Of a stretch of DNA of 64,000 nt, positions 36,697 through 45,523 are shown in pieces (position 1 is the stretch's first letter; every line of letters starts with the position of its first letter). Origin of the DNA: Streptomyces sp. MUM 203J. Lineage in GTDB: Bacteria > Actinomycetota > Actinomycetes > Streptomycetales > Streptomycetaceae. The translations under genes and the position numbers were made by a program. Where the stretch lies: contig NZ_JADWYO010000010.1 in assembly GCF_022414595.1 (NCBI RefSeq), forward strand, positions 1-64,000. The letters run 5' to 3'. The notes under the pieces were generated by a model. That model ran no database searches. It saw nothing but the letters and a program-made list of their open reading frames with translations, and was not told the origin of the DNA.

Positions 36697-37095
36697 GTGA
36701 TCATCCGATCACTGAAGGAGATCGAGAACACCGAGCGCCATGTGCGCTCCGCGTCCGGCACCTGGGAGAGCAAGCGGATCGTGCTCGCCCGCGAGAAGGT
36801 CGGCTTCTCGCTGCACGAGACCGTGCTCTACGCGGGCACGGAGACGTCCATGTGGTACGCCAACCACGTCGAGGCCGTGCTCTGCGTCGAGGGCGAGGCG
36901 GAGCTGACCGACGACGAGACGGGCGAGAAGCACTGGATCTCCCCGGGCACGATGTACCTGCTCGACGGGCACGAGAAGCACACCCTGCGTCCCAAGACCG
37001 ACTTCCGCTGCGTGTGCGTCTTCAACCCGCCCGTGACGGGCCGTGAGGACCACGACGAGAACGGTGTGTACCCCCTGCTGACGGAGGAGGACTGA
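36697..37095 (+). CDS. ectC: L-ectoine synthase EctC
   Basis: A 132-residue cupin that cyclises N-gamma-acetyl-diaminobutyrate to ectoine. The N-terminus [18 protein letters not shown] and the cupin core ([20 protein letters not shown], then [16 protein letters not shown]) with its metal and substrate residues are typical. The GTG start at 36697 follows GAAAGGATG. The ectD start is 6 nt after its stop. Confidence 0.96.
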   Translation: MIIRSLKEIENTERHVRSASGTWESKRIVLAREKVGFSLHETVLYAGTETSMWYANHVEAVLCVEGEAELTDDETGEKHWISPGTMYLLDGHEKHTLRPKTDFRCVCVFNPPVTGREDHDENGVYPLLTEED

Positions 37096-37100
37096 GAGAC

Positions 37101-37958
37101 ATGGAGGACCTGTACCCGACGCGCGGCGCGACCGAGGTCCCGACGCCCCGCCGGGACCCGGTGGTCTGGGGCCCGTTGGACGCGGAGCTGGAGTCGTACG
37201 AGCGGGACGGCTTCCTCGCGGTCGAGGACCTGCTGACGGACCAGGAGGTCGCGGTCTACCGCGCCGAGCTGGACCGGCTGGTCGCGGACCCGGACGTGCG
37301 GGCCGACGGGCGGTCGATCGTCGAGCCGAAGTCCCAGGCCGTACGGTCGGTGTTCGAGGTGCACCGGATCAGTGACGTCTTCGCCAAGCTGGCGCGGGAC
37401 GAGCGGGTCGCGGGCATGGCACGGAGGATCCTCGGGTCCGAGGTGTACATCCACCAGTCCCGGATCAATGTGAAGCCGGGTTTCGGGGCCTCGGGCTTCT
37501 ACTGGCACTCGGACTTCGAGACCTGGCACGCGGAGGACGGGCTGCCGCGGATGCGGACGGTGTCCGTGTCGATCGCGCTGACCGAGAACCGGGACACCAA
37601 CGGCGGCCTGATGATCATGCCGGGTTCGCACCGGACGTTCCTGGGCTGCGCGGGTGAGACGCCGGAGGACAACTACAAGAAGTCCCTTCAGATGCAGGAC
37701 GCGGGCACCCCGTCGGACGAGGCGCTGACGCGGATGGCGGACGCGCACGGCATCCGGCTGTTCACCGGCCGGGCGGGCTCCGCGACCTGGTTCGACTGCA
37801 ACGCGATGCACGGCTCGGGCGACAACATCACTCCGTACGCGCGGAGCAATGTCTTCCTCGTGTTCAACAGTGTGGAGAACGAGGCGGTGGAGCCCTTCGC
37901 GGCTCCGATCCGCCGCCCGGAGTTCATCGGGGCGCGGGACTTCACACCGGTGCAGTGA
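37101..37958 (+). CDS. ectD: ectoine hydroxylase EctD
   Basis: A 285-residue Fe(II)/2-oxoglutarate dioxygenase that makes 5-hydroxyectoine. The iron facial triad is visible: H136 and D138 in FYWHSDFETWHAEDGLPRM, the EctD signature, and H237 in CNAMHGSGDN. Other typical segments are VHRISDVFAKLARDERV and MIMPGSHRTFLGCAG. Its presence makes this the four-gene ectABCD form typical of Streptomyces, giving both compatible solutes. A long hairpin terminator follows directly. Confidence 0.96.
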   Translation: MEDLYPTRGATEVPTPRRDPVVWGPLDAELESYERDGFLAVEDLLTDQEVAVYRAELDRLVADPDVRADGRSIVEPKSQAVRSVFEVHRISDVFAKLARDERVAGMARRILGSEVYIHQSRINVKPGFGASGFYWHSDFETWHAEDGLPRMRTVSVSIALTENRDTNGGLMIMPGSHRTFLGCAGETPEDNYKKSLQMQDAGTPSDEALTRMADAHGIRLFTGRAGSATWFDCNAMHGSGDNITPYARSNVFLVFNSVENEAVEPFAAPIRRPEFIGARDFTPVQ

Positions 37959-37965
37959 GGCCCTG

Positions 37966-38007
37966 AAGCGGTCGAGGGGTGCCCCTCGGGGCACCCCTCG
38001 ACCGCTT
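37966..38007. terminator. 20-bp perfect bidirectional terminator
   Basis: AAGCGGTCGAGGGGTGCCCC at 37966-37985 is followed after 2 nt by its exact complement at 37988-38007. It starts 8 nt after the ectD stop and abuts the stop codon of the convergent PLP-enzyme gene, serving both. Confidence 0.9.
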
Positions 38008-39069
38008 TCAGTCCGCCAGCACCCGCAGCGCCCGGTCCACATCCGCCGACGAGTTGTACAGGTGGAACGCCGCCCGCAGGTTCCCCGCCCGTGCCGACGT
38101 GAGAACCCCAGCCTCCGCCAGCGCGGCCCGCCGGTCTCCCAGCCCCGGAACGGCGACGATCGAGGAGTCGGCCGGCACCGGCTTGTGCCCCAGCGCGGCC
38201 AGCCCGTCCCGGAACCGCGCCGCCAGCGCCGTGTCGTGGGCATGGATCGCGTCCACGCCCAGCTCCAGGATCAGCTGCAGCGACTGCTCGGCCCCTTGGT
38301 ACGCGTGCAGGACGGGACCCTCGTCGAAGCGCCGCGCGGTCGGGGGGAACCGCCGGACCGGCCCGTAGCAGTCGTACACCTCCTCCCCCGCGAACCAGCC
38401 CGCGTGCAGCGGGACCAGCGTCTCCTGGGCCTCCTCGGAGACGGTCAGGAACGTGGCGCCGCGCGGGCAGAGCAGGAACTTGTAGGTGCCCGTCACCGTG
38501 TAGTCGTACGCCCCGGCGTCCAGGGGCAGCCAGCCCGCCGACTGGGTGGCGTCCAGCAGCGTGCGCGTGCCGTGCGCGGCGGCGGCCTCGCGGATCGCGG
38601 CCAGATCGGCGGTCCTGCCGTCGGCGGACTGGACCGCGGAGAACGCGACGAGCGCCGTACCGGGCCGTATCGCCCCGGCCAGGTCCTCCAGCGGCACCAT
38701 CCGGGTCCTCAGATCGCGCCGCACCGCGAAGGGGCTGACCAGCGAGCTGAACTCCCCCTCCGGGACCAGCACTTCGGCCCCCTGCGGCAGCGATCCCGCG
38801 ATCAGGGCGACATGGACGCTCACGGCCGCACCGATGGCGACCCGGTCCGGGCCGACCCCGGCCAGCCGGGCGAACAGGGCACGGGCGTGGTCGATCGAGT
38901 CGAGGCTGCCGATGCCGTCGGGGCCCCCGGCGGCGTTCTGGTCGGTGAAACGCCGGACCGCGTCGGCGGTCCGGCGCGGCAGCAGACCGCAGGCCGCGGT
39001 GTTCAGGTAGGTGTGCGCGGGCGCGAACTCGTCGCCACCCAGAGGGGCGAGAGGCTCCAGGGTGTCCAT
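38008..39069 (-). CDS. class V aminotransferase-fold PLP enzyme
   Basis: A 353-residue PLP enzyme of the NifS/class V fold. The N-terminal YLNTAACGLLPRRT resembles cysteine desulfurase-like and isopenicillin-epimerase-like members. TLLDATQSAGWLPLD holds the cofactor Asp and Gln, and VTGTYKFLLCPRG holds the Schiff-base Lys. There is no conserved C-terminal catalytic Cys loop as in SufS, so it is probably not a sulfur-transfer enzyme. An ATG at 39069 is preceded by AGGGTGG. Substrate unknown; the neighbouring ectoine genes are convergent and unrelated in transcription. Confidence 0.8.
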   Translation of the reverse strand: MDTLEPLAPLGGDEFAPAHTYLNTAACGLLPRRTADAVRRFTDQNAAGGPDGIGSLDSIDHARALFARLAGVGPDRVAIGAAVSVHVALIAGSLPQGAEVLVPEGEFSSLVSPFAVRRDLRTRMVPLEDLAGAIRPGTALVAFSAVQSADGRTADLAAIREAAAAHGTRTLLDATQSAGWLPLDAGAYDYTVTGTYKFLLCPRGATFLTVSEEAQETLVPLHAGWFAGEEVYDCYGPVRRFPPTARRFDEGPVLHAYQGAEQSLQLILELGVDAIHAHDTALAARFRDGLAALGHKPVPADSSIVAVPGLGDRRAALAEAGVLTSARAGNLRAAFHLYNSSADVDRALRVLAD

Positions 39070-39138
39070 GGGGCCACCCTGGAGCACCCGCGATCTCTCG
39101 TCAATTGCCGAGATATGCGGCAAAACCCCAAGCGTTAC

Positions 39139-39810
39139 TTATACGAGCACGTCATCCTGGGGCTGGCGGCCCTCCCGGTCCTGCCTGGCCTGTTCGAGAG
39201 CCTGGGCGAAGACCTCGACGGGCTGGGCTCCGGACACACCGTAGCGGCGGTCGATGACGAAGAACGGGACGCTGGTGGCACCGAGTTCGGCGGCCTCGCG
39301 CTCGTCGGCACGGACGTCGTCGGCATACGCGCTCTCGTTCGCGAGCACCTCACGCGCCTCGTCCTCCCCGAGCCCGGCCTCCACCGCGAGCCGTACGAGC
39401 ACCTCGGGGTCGAACACGGAGCGTTCCTGCGCGAAGTTGGCCCGGTACAGGCCGTCCAGCAGCTCGTCCTGCCGCCCGCGCGCCTTGGCGAGGTGCAGCA
39501 GCCGGTGCAGGTCGAAGGTGCTGCCGTGATCCCGGCCCTCGGTCAGGTAGCCGAGGCCCTGTGCGCGGGCCTGGGAGGCGACGTGTTCCTCCATGCCCAG
39601 CGCCTCCTCACGCGTCCGCCCGTACTTCCGGGCCAGCATGTCGATCACCGGCGCGGTGTCGCCCTTGGCGCGCCCCGGGTCCAGCTCGAAGGAGCGGTGC
39701 ACCACCTCGACATCGTCCCGCCCCGGGAAGGCGGCCAGCGCCTCCCGGAACCTGGCCTTGCCCACGTAGCACCAGGGGCAGGCGATGTCGGCCCAGATCT
39801 CGACGCGCAT
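39139..39810 (-). CDS. DsbA-family oxidoreductase (FrnE type)
   Basis: A 223-residue cytosolic thioredoxin-fold protein. The active site CPWC lies near the N-terminus (EIWADIACPWCYVGKARF), followed by a helical insert (about 60-150) and the cis-Pro loop ATSVPFFVIDRRYGVSGAQP. No signal peptide. This is the FrnE/polyketide-synthesis-linked DsbA group, whose substrates are generally unknown. It lies 70 nt upstream of the PLP-enzyme gene on the same strand and may be cotranscribed. Confidence 0.92.
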   Translation of the reverse strand: MRVEIWADIACPWCYVGKARFREALAAFPGRDDVEVVHRSFELDPGRAKGDTAPVIDMLARKYGRTREEALGMEEHVASQARAQGLGYLTEGRDHGSTFDLHRLLHLAKARGRQDELLDGLYRANFAQERSVFDPEVLVRLAVEAGLGEDEAREVLANESAYADDVRADEREAAELGATSVPFFVIDRRYGVSGAQPVEVFAQALEQARQDREGRQPQDDVLV

Positions 39811-39932
39811 GGTCGTGTGTCTCTCCAGTCGTCACGGGCGCGGCCGGGCGCGCCGGTGCGGGGACCGCCCCCGCACCACCGCGCTGCAACACCCCGGGGG
39901 CCCGGGCCATTCCCGGGCCGGCCCGCCGTGTG

Positions 39933-41459
39933 TCAGACCTCGCGGCGGCCGTCCACCCGGCGGGGCAGGCCCAGGGGGTTGGCGTCGCGCAGCTCGGGCG
40001 GGAGGAGCGGGTCGGGAGTGGACTGGTACGTGACGGGGCGCAGCCACCGTTCGACGGCGGTGCCGCCGACGGAGGTGGAGGTCGACGTGGTTGCCGGGTA
40101 CGGGCCCCCGTGGTGCTGGGCGGGCGCGACGGCCACACCGGTGGGCCAGCCGTTGACGAGGACGCGGCCGGCCAGCGGGGTGAGGTGGGCCAGCAGCTCC
40201 GCGGCGCCGCCCCCGGCCTCCTCCGCCGACACGTGGACGGTCGCCGTGAGGTTGCCCGGCAGGCGGGACAGCACAGCCGTGACCTCGGTGTCCGAGGCGT
40301 AGCGGGCCACGACCGTGACCGGGCCGAAGCACTCCTCCAGGAGCAGGTCGTGCGGGCCCCCGGCGGCGAGCCGGGACGCCGGGACGGTCAGGAAGCCCGC
40401 GCCCACGGTGTGGTCGTCGCCGCCCGCGCCCGGGGCCACCGGGGCTGCCACGTCCGGCAGCGCGGCCCGCTCGGCCACTCCCTTGACGAAGGCGTCCCGC
40501 ATGCGGTGATCGAGGAGGACGCCGTCCGCGACCGCGCCGACCGCGTCCCCCAGGGAGGACACCAGCCGGTCGCCCGCCTCACCCGACGGCACCAGCACCA
40601 GACCGGGCTTCACGCAGAACTGCCCCACGCCGAGCGTCATCGAGCCCGCCAGGCCCGCGCCGATCTCCTCGGCCCGCTCGCGTACCGCGCCGCCGGTGAC
40701 CACGACCGGGTTGAGCGAGCCCAGTTCGCCGTGGAACGGGATGGGAACCGGGCGGGACGCCGCCGCGTCGAAGAGCGCCCGGCCTCCCCGCACCGAGCCG
40801 GTGAACCCGGCGGCGGTCACCAGCGGGTGGCGGACCAGTTCCACACCCGCGTCGAAGCCGTGGAGCAGTCCGACGACGGCTTCCGGCAGGCCGTGGCCGG
40901 CCGCCGCCTCGCGCAGCACGGCGGCGACCGCCTCGGATGTGGCCGGGTGGTCGGGGTGGGCCTTGACCACGACCGGGCAGCCCGCCGCCAGGGCGCTGGC
41001 GGTGTCGCCGCCCGGCACGGAGAAGGCGAAGGGGAAGTTGGACGCGGCGTAGACGGCGACGACGCCCAGCGGGATCTTGTAGCGGCGCAGGTCCGGGACC
41101 GGGGGTGTCGCGGAGTCGTCGGGATGGTCGATGATCACGTCCAGGAACGCACCCTCGTCCACGATGTCCGCGAAGGAGCGCAACTGGTAGCGCGTGCGGG
41201 CGAGTTCGCCGGTCAGACGGGGCGCGCCCAGGGCGGTCTCGGCGTCGGCGGCCGCCACGAGGCGCTCCGCGGCGGCCTCCAGCCGGTCGGCGGCCGTGCG
41301 CAGGAACGCGGCCCGCACCGCCCGGTCGGCCAGCGCGGCGCGGGCGCCGTGCGCCGCGCGGACGGCCCGGTCGACGTCGGCGGCGGTGGCCTCGGCCGCG
41401 ACCCGCTCCCGCCGGTCCCCGGTTCGGGGGTCCACACTCCAGACTTCTGCTGCTGACAC
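39933..41459 (-). CDS. aldehyde dehydrogenase, 2,5-dioxovalerate (alpha-ketoglutaric semialdehyde) type
   Basis: A 508-residue NAD(P)-dependent aldehyde dehydrogenase. YAASNFPFAFSVPGGDTASALAAG binds cofactor, with the Lys in VVVKAHPDHP; FTGSVRGGRALFDAAA follows. Catalytic Glu is in HGELGSLNPVVV and catalytic Cys in GVGQFCVKPGLVLVP. The ASNFPFAFS and QFCVKPGLV variants are typical of the alpha-ketoglutaric semialdehyde group, which ends the non-phosphorylated pentose, hexarate and hydroxyproline routes. It is divergent from an IclR regulator with a palindromic operator between them. Confidence 0.88.
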   Translation of the reverse strand: MSAAEVWSVDPRTGDRRERVAAEATAADVDRAVRAAHGARAALADRAVRAAFLRTAADRLEAAAERLVAAADAETALGAPRLTGELARTRYQLRSFADIVDEGAFLDVIIDHPDDSATPPVPDLRRYKIPLGVVAVYAASNFPFAFSVPGGDTASALAAGCPVVVKAHPDHPATSEAVAAVLREAAAGHGLPEAVVGLLHGFDAGVELVRHPLVTAAGFTGSVRGGRALFDAAASRPVPIPFHGELGSLNPVVVTGGAVRERAEEIGAGLAGSMTLGVGQFCVKPGLVLVPSGEAGDRLVSSLGDAVGAVADGVLLDHRMRDAFVKGVAERAALPDVAAPVAPGAGGDDHTVGAGFLTVPASRLAAGGPHDLLLEECFGPVTVVARYASDTEVTAVLSRLPGNLTATVHVSAEEAGGGAAELLAHLTPLAGRVLVNGWPTGVAVAPAQHHGGPYPATTSTSTSVGGTAVERWLRPVTYQSTPDPLLPPELRDANPLGLPRRVDGRREV

Positions 41460-41488
41460 CGCGGCGTCCTCTCGACTCGGGCGACTCT

Positions 41489-41508
41489 TCGTTCAGTATT
41501 CTGAACGA
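41489..41508. promoter_or_regulatory. palindromic operator between ALDH and IclR genes
   Basis: TCGTTCAG (41489-41496), TATT, CTGAACGA (41501-41508) is a perfect 8-bp inverted repeat. A second, looser copy follows (GTTC at 41510, GAAC at 41522, sharing the half-site CTGAACG). It lies 30 nt upstream of the aldehyde dehydrogenase start and 65 nt upstream of the IclR start, fitting IclR control of both. Confidence 0.7.
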
Positions 41509-41573
41509 GGTTCCTGATGCTGAACGCATACGCTCGGGACTCTAGGGATGTACGTCTGAAGGGGTCAAGCGCG

Positions 41574-42344
41574 ATGTCTGCGAGCGAAGCCGGCGGCGGG
41601 CAGGTCAAGTCCGCGGTGCGGACGGTGGAGTTGCTGGAGTTCTTCGCCGGTAGCCCCGGCATGCACACACTGGCCGCCGTGCAGGAGGCGGTCGGCTATC
41701 CGAAGTCCAGCCTGTACATGCTGCTGCGCACCCTCGTCGAGCTGGGCTGGGTGGAGACGGACCCGACCGGCACCCGGTACGGCATCGGGGTGCGGGCTCT
41801 GCTCGTGGGCACCTCGTACCTGGACGGCGACGAGGTCGTCACGGCCGCCCGCGCCACGCTGGACCTCCTCGCCGACGACACCTCCGAGACCGTCCGGCTG
41901 GCCCGCCTCGACGGCACCAGCGTCGTCGACCTCGCCACCCGCCGGTCCCCGCACCATCTGCGTCCGGCCACCCGGGTCGGGCGGCGGCTGCCCGCCCACT
42001 CGACCGCGCTCGGCAAGGCGCTGCTCGCCACGCGCGCCGACGACGAGGTGCGCCGGATGCTCCCGGAGACCCTGCCCGCGTTCACCGCGCACACGGTCAC
42101 CGACCGGGAAGCGCTCATCGAGGAGCTGGCGGCCGTAAGGGCGCTGGGGTACGCCGTGGACCGCGAGGAGAACACGCTGGGGCTGCGCTGCTTCGCCGTC
42201 GCCGTCCCCTACCGCGTCCCGGCCCGGGACGCGGTGAGCTGCTCGGTGCCGGTGGCCCGGCTGACCGAGGCCCACGAACAGCGCATCAAGGAGGCCCTGT
42301 TCGACGCCCGCGACCGGCTGACCCCGGTGACCCGTCACCTCTGA
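41574..42344 (+). CDS. IclR-family transcriptional regulator
   Basis: A 256-residue IclR protein. The winged helix occupies about residues 12-70 (AVRTVELLEFFAGSPGMHTL, then YPKSSLYMLLRTLVELGW). The effector domain follows, with LPAHSTALGKALLA and YAVDREENTLGLRCFAVAV as family signatures. AAGGGG lies 9 nt before the ATG at 41574. Divergent placement and the shared palindrome make the aldehyde dehydrogenase gene its probable target; the effector is likely a sugar acid or related intermediate (inference). Confidence 0.9.
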   Translation: MSASEAGGGQVKSAVRTVELLEFFAGSPGMHTLAAVQEAVGYPKSSLYMLLRTLVELGWVETDPTGTRYGIGVRALLVGTSYLDGDEVVTAARATLDLLADDTSETVRLARLDGTSVVDLATRRSPHHLRPATRVGRRLPAHSTALGKALLATRADDEVRRMLPETLPAFTAHTVTDREALIEELAAVRALGYAVDREENTLGLRCFAVAVPYRVPARDAVSCSVPVARLTEAHEQRIKEALFDARDRLTPVTRHL

Positions 42345-42473
42345 GACCCGGCCGGGCCGCTCCGGGGCGGCTTCCGTCTCCACCGGGACGGCGGCCCGCC
42401 TCCCCCGCGCGGCGGAGGCGGATCGTCGCCGCGCAGGACGTGGCGGGGCGTCCGGGGCGGGAGCGTGGGACGC

Positions 42474-43460
42474 ATGACGACGACTCCCCTCACGCCCCGC
42501 CCGGCCCCGGCACCGGCGCCCACGCCCGCCGACCGTGCCCTGCGCGCCCTCGCCATCGCCGCCTGCGTCCCGTACATGGGGCTCAAGGCGGCCTGGATCG
42601 CGGGGAGCCGTGTCGGGATCCCCGAGGGCAGCGTCCTGCTGGAGCGCCCGGGGGTGATGGCCGTGGCCAACTCCGTGACGCTGCTGATGGACGCGGCCTT
42701 GGTGGTGCTGGCGCTGCTGCTCACCCAGCGCTGGGGACTGAGGGTGCGCGCCGCACTGCTCGTGTTCCCGATGTGGGTCGCGACGGGGCTGCTCCTGCCG
42801 ATCGTGGTCGGGTACCCGGTGGACACGGTCGTCGGACTGGCCACGGGCGGAGAGGGGCCGGTGACCACGGGACCGCCGGAAACGTTCCTGGACCCGTGGG
42901 TCTTCACCGTCGTGTACGGCGGGTTCATCCTGCAGGCCCTCGCCCTCGGCACGCTGTTCGTGCGGTACGCGGGGAAGCGGTGGAGCCGGGTGTGGCGGGG
43001 CACCGTGGGGGACCTCTCCCCCGCCGTCTCGGGGACCGTCCTGCGCGTCACCGCCGCCGTGGCCTCGCTCGCCGTGCTGCTGCTCGCGGGCCTCCAGCTG
43101 GCCTGGGCGCTGGGGCTGGCCGGGGGGCCCGGCTCCACGACGGACGGCACGGGCGGCACGCTCAACGTCCAGGAGGCCCTGCGGCCCCTGTACGCGATGA
43201 CGGCGGTGGCCGGTGTGCTGTCGCTGGCGTTCCGGCGCGGACGGTCCCTGCCGGTGGCCCTGCCGCTGGGGTTCGCGTGGGCCGGGGCCGGTGCGGTGGC
43301 CTGCTGGGGCGGGTGGATCCTGCTGGCCGCCATGACGCCGGCGGCCGGTTCGGGCATGGAGCCCCCGGCTCTGCTCCTCCTCGCCTACGCTGGCGAAATG
43401 ATCACGGGTACGGTACTGGCCGGCTGTGTGGCCGTCTTCCTGCGGAGGCGCGCGGCGTGA
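42474..43460 (+). CDS. multi-pass membrane protein of unknown function
   Basis: A 328-residue protein with about eight hydrophobic helices. The first follows a Pro/Ala head (LRALAIAACVPYMGLKAAWI). Later ones are VMAVANSVTLLMDAALVVLA, AALLVFPMWVATGLLLPIVV, WVFTVVYGGFILQALALGTL, and four more towards the C-terminus. No enzyme motif is visible. GGGAG sits 11 nt before ATG 42474; a GTG at 42465 is too close to it. The histidine kinase gene follows 37 nt on, so this protein may be part of a signalling unit. Confidence 0.7.
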   Translation: MTTTPLTPRPAPAPAPTPADRALRALAIAACVPYMGLKAAWIAGSRVGIPEGSVLLERPGVMAVANSVTLLMDAALVVLALLLTQRWGLRVRAALLVFPMWVATGLLLPIVVGYPVDTVVGLATGGEGPVTTGPPETFLDPWVFTVVYGGFILQALALGTLFVRYAGKRWSRVWRGTVGDLSPAVSGTVLRVTAAVASLAVLLLAGLQLAWALGLAGGPGSTTDGTGGTLNVQEALRPLYAMTAVAGVLSLAFRRGRSLPVALPLGFAWAGAGAVACWGGWILLAAMTPAAGSGMEPPALLLLAYAGEMITGTVLAGCVAVFLRRRAA

Positions 43461-43497
43461 GGCGTCCGGGGGCCGTCGGACGTGCCGGGAGCCCGGC

Positions 43498-44781
43498 GTG
43501 AGGCGCCTCGGGGGCGTGCTGCTGGGGCGCCGGGCGCTGATGCGCTGGGCGCACCTGGTCCTGGGCGGCGCGCTGCTCATGCCGTACTGGCTGCTCGCCT
43601 CCGTCCTCCTGGCGCCACTGGTGCCCGGCGGTGGCATGATCGGGGGCGCGCTGGCGCCGCAGCTCGCGGCGTACGCGCTGGCGCTGCCGATGGCGGCCGT
43701 CACGGCGGTGTTCCCGCTGACCCGGCCCATGTCGGTGGCGGCGGCGCGGGCGCTGTGCGGGGTCCCGGCGGAGCGGTTCGCGGAGGGCCCGGCCCGGTCG
43801 CGTTCCGCGAAGGCACGGACGGCGGGCTGGTTCACCCTGCACCTGGGGGCGGGCGGGCTGGTCAGCGGGGCGTCGCTGGCACTGCCGCCGTTCGCGGTGG
43901 CGACGATGGCGGTGCCGTTCTCGCGCAGCCTGCGCGAGTCGGCGCTGAGCGTGCTCTACGGACTGGACGCGCGGTGGCTGGTGCACCTCGGCGTACCGGC
44001 CGGGCTGCTGATGCTGCTGGCGCTGGCCGCCGCGGCGGCGGGAGCGGGGGCCCTGCTGGCCCGGCAGGCGCCGCTGCTGCTGGGGCCGACGCCCGCCGAC
44101 CGGCTGGCCGCGGCGGAGCGGCGGGCCGCGGACCTGGCCGCACGGAACCGGCTGGCGCGGGAGCTGCACGATTCGGTGGGGCACGCGCTGAGCGCCGTCA
44201 CGCTCCAGGCGGGGGCCGCGCGGCGGGTCCTCGGCACCGGGGAGCCGGACCTGGCGTTCGTGCGGGAGGCACTGACCGCGATCGAGGAGACGACCCGCCG
44301 CACGGTCGGTGAACTCGACTCCGTACTGGGGATGTTGCGCCAGGGTGAGGACGAGGGGGAACTGCCCGGTCCGGGCCTGGAGGCGCTGGGGGGTCTGCTC
44401 GCGCACAGCGGGGTGCGAGTGGACTGCGAGCGGGCGGACGATACGGCGGTGCTGCCGGAGCCGGTGTCCCGGGAGGCGTACAGGATCGTGCAGGAGGGCC
44501 TGAGCAACGCCCTGCGGCACGGGCGGAGCGGCGCACCCGTGGCGCTGAGGCTGCGGACGACGGACGACGAACTGGAGATCACCATGGAGAACCCGCTGCC
44601 CGGCGACGAGGGCCGGGCGTCCGCGTCGGTGGTACGGCCCGGCGGCGGCCGGGGGCTGCGCGGCGTCGCGGAACGGGCCGCGCTGCTCGGCGGCCGGTCG
44701 GCGGCCGGTCCCGCGCCGGACGGGGCGGCCTGGCGGGTGTCGGTGCGGCTGCCGCTGCGCCCGGTGGGAGGCGGCCGGTGA
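43498..44781 (+). CDS. two-component sensor histidine kinase (HisKA_3 type)
   Basis: A 427-residue NarL-partner kinase. An N-terminal membrane module of four hydrophobic helices (about residues 15-200) is followed by the dimerisation box NRLARELHDSVGHALSAVTL with phosphoacceptor His near residue 224. The ATPase domain has the N box EGLSNALRHG and G box GRGLRGVAERAALLGG. Sensing is probably within the membrane, since there is no large extracellular loop. GTG 43498 has GGGAG 7 nt upstream. Its stop overlaps the response regulator start by 4 bases. Confidence 0.9.
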   Translation: MRRLGGVLLGRRALMRWAHLVLGGALLMPYWLLASVLLAPLVPGGGMIGGALAPQLAAYALALPMAAVTAVFPLTRPMSVAAARALCGVPAERFAEGPARSRSAKARTAGWFTLHLGAGGLVSGASLALPPFAVATMAVPFSRSLRESALSVLYGLDARWLVHLGVPAGLLMLLALAAAAAGAGALLARQAPLLLGPTPADRLAAAERRAADLAARNRLARELHDSVGHALSAVTLQAGAARRVLGTGEPDLAFVREALTAIEETTRRTVGELDSVLGMLRQGEDEGELPGPGLEALGGLLAHSGVRVDCERADDTAVLPEPVSREAYRIVQEGLSNALRHGRSGAPVALRLRTTDDELEITMENPLPGDEGRASASVVRPGGGRGLRGVAERAALLGGRSAAGPAPDGAAWRVSVRLPLRPVGGGR

Positions 44782-45458
44782 CGGCCGCGGGCAGGCCGGT
44801 GGTCCGTGTCGTGCTGGCCGACGACGAGCGGATGGTCCGTACGGCCCTGAAGGTCATCCTGGACGCCGAACCGGACCTGGAGGTCGTGGGCGAGGCGGCG
44901 GACGGGGCGGAGGCGGTGTCCGTCGTACGGGAGCTGCGGCCCGATGTCGTCCTGATGGACGTCCGGATGCCCGAGGTAGACGGGATCCGCGCCACCGAGC
45001 GGCTGCTCGCGTCGATGCCCGCGCCGCCGCGCGTCGTGGTCGTCACCACTTTCGAGAACGACCGGTACGTGTACGAGGCGCTGCGGGTGGGCGCGGCCGG
45101 GTTCCTGCTGAAGCGGGCGGCGGCCGAGGACCTGGTGACGGCGGTACGGCTGGTGGCGCGCAGCGACTCGCTGCTGTATCCGGCGGCGGTGCGGGCCCTG
45201 GCCGCGTCGCACGGCCGCCGGGAGCCCGGCGCCCTCCGGGTGCCCTGGGCGGCGCGGCTCACCGACCGGGAGGCGGAGGTGCTGCGGCTGCTGGCGACCG
45301 GGCTGACGAACGCGGAGATCGCGGCGCGAATGGGCGTGGGCGCCGCGACGGCGAAGACCCACGTGGCGGCGGTCCTGGCGAAGACCGGCACCCGGGACCG
45401 TACACAGGCGGTGATCGCGGCGTACGAGTCGGGCTTCATCGAAGCGGGGCGAACATGA
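44778..45458 (+). CDS. NarL/LuxR-type response regulator
   Basis: A 226-residue response regulator. The receiver domain has the acidic pair in VLADDERMV, phosphoacceptor D61 in VVLMDVRMPEVDG, the Thr/Phe switch in VVVTTFENDRYVYEAL and conserved Lys in GFLLKRAAAED. The LuxR HTH (about 160-220) reads LTDREAEVLRLLATGLTNAEIAARM. It is coupled to the kinase gene by a GTGA overlap. The penicillin-binding protein gene 65 nt downstream could be in the same transcript. Confidence 0.93.
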   Translation: MTAAGRPVVRVVLADDERMVRTALKVILDAEPDLEVVGEAADGAEAVSVVRELRPDVVLMDVRMPEVDGIRATERLLASMPAPPRVVVVTTFENDRYVYEALRVGAAGFLLKRAAAEDLVTAVRLVARSDSLLYPAAVRALAASHGRREPGALRVPWAARLTDREAEVLRLLATGLTNAEIAARMGVGAATAKTHVAAVLAKTGTRDRTQAVIAAYESGFIEAGRT

Positions 45459-45523
45459 GGATCCGCTGAGAATCACCACGAAGCGGAACGTTCCGGCCGC
45501 GGCGGTTCGTCGTCCCGTACGGG

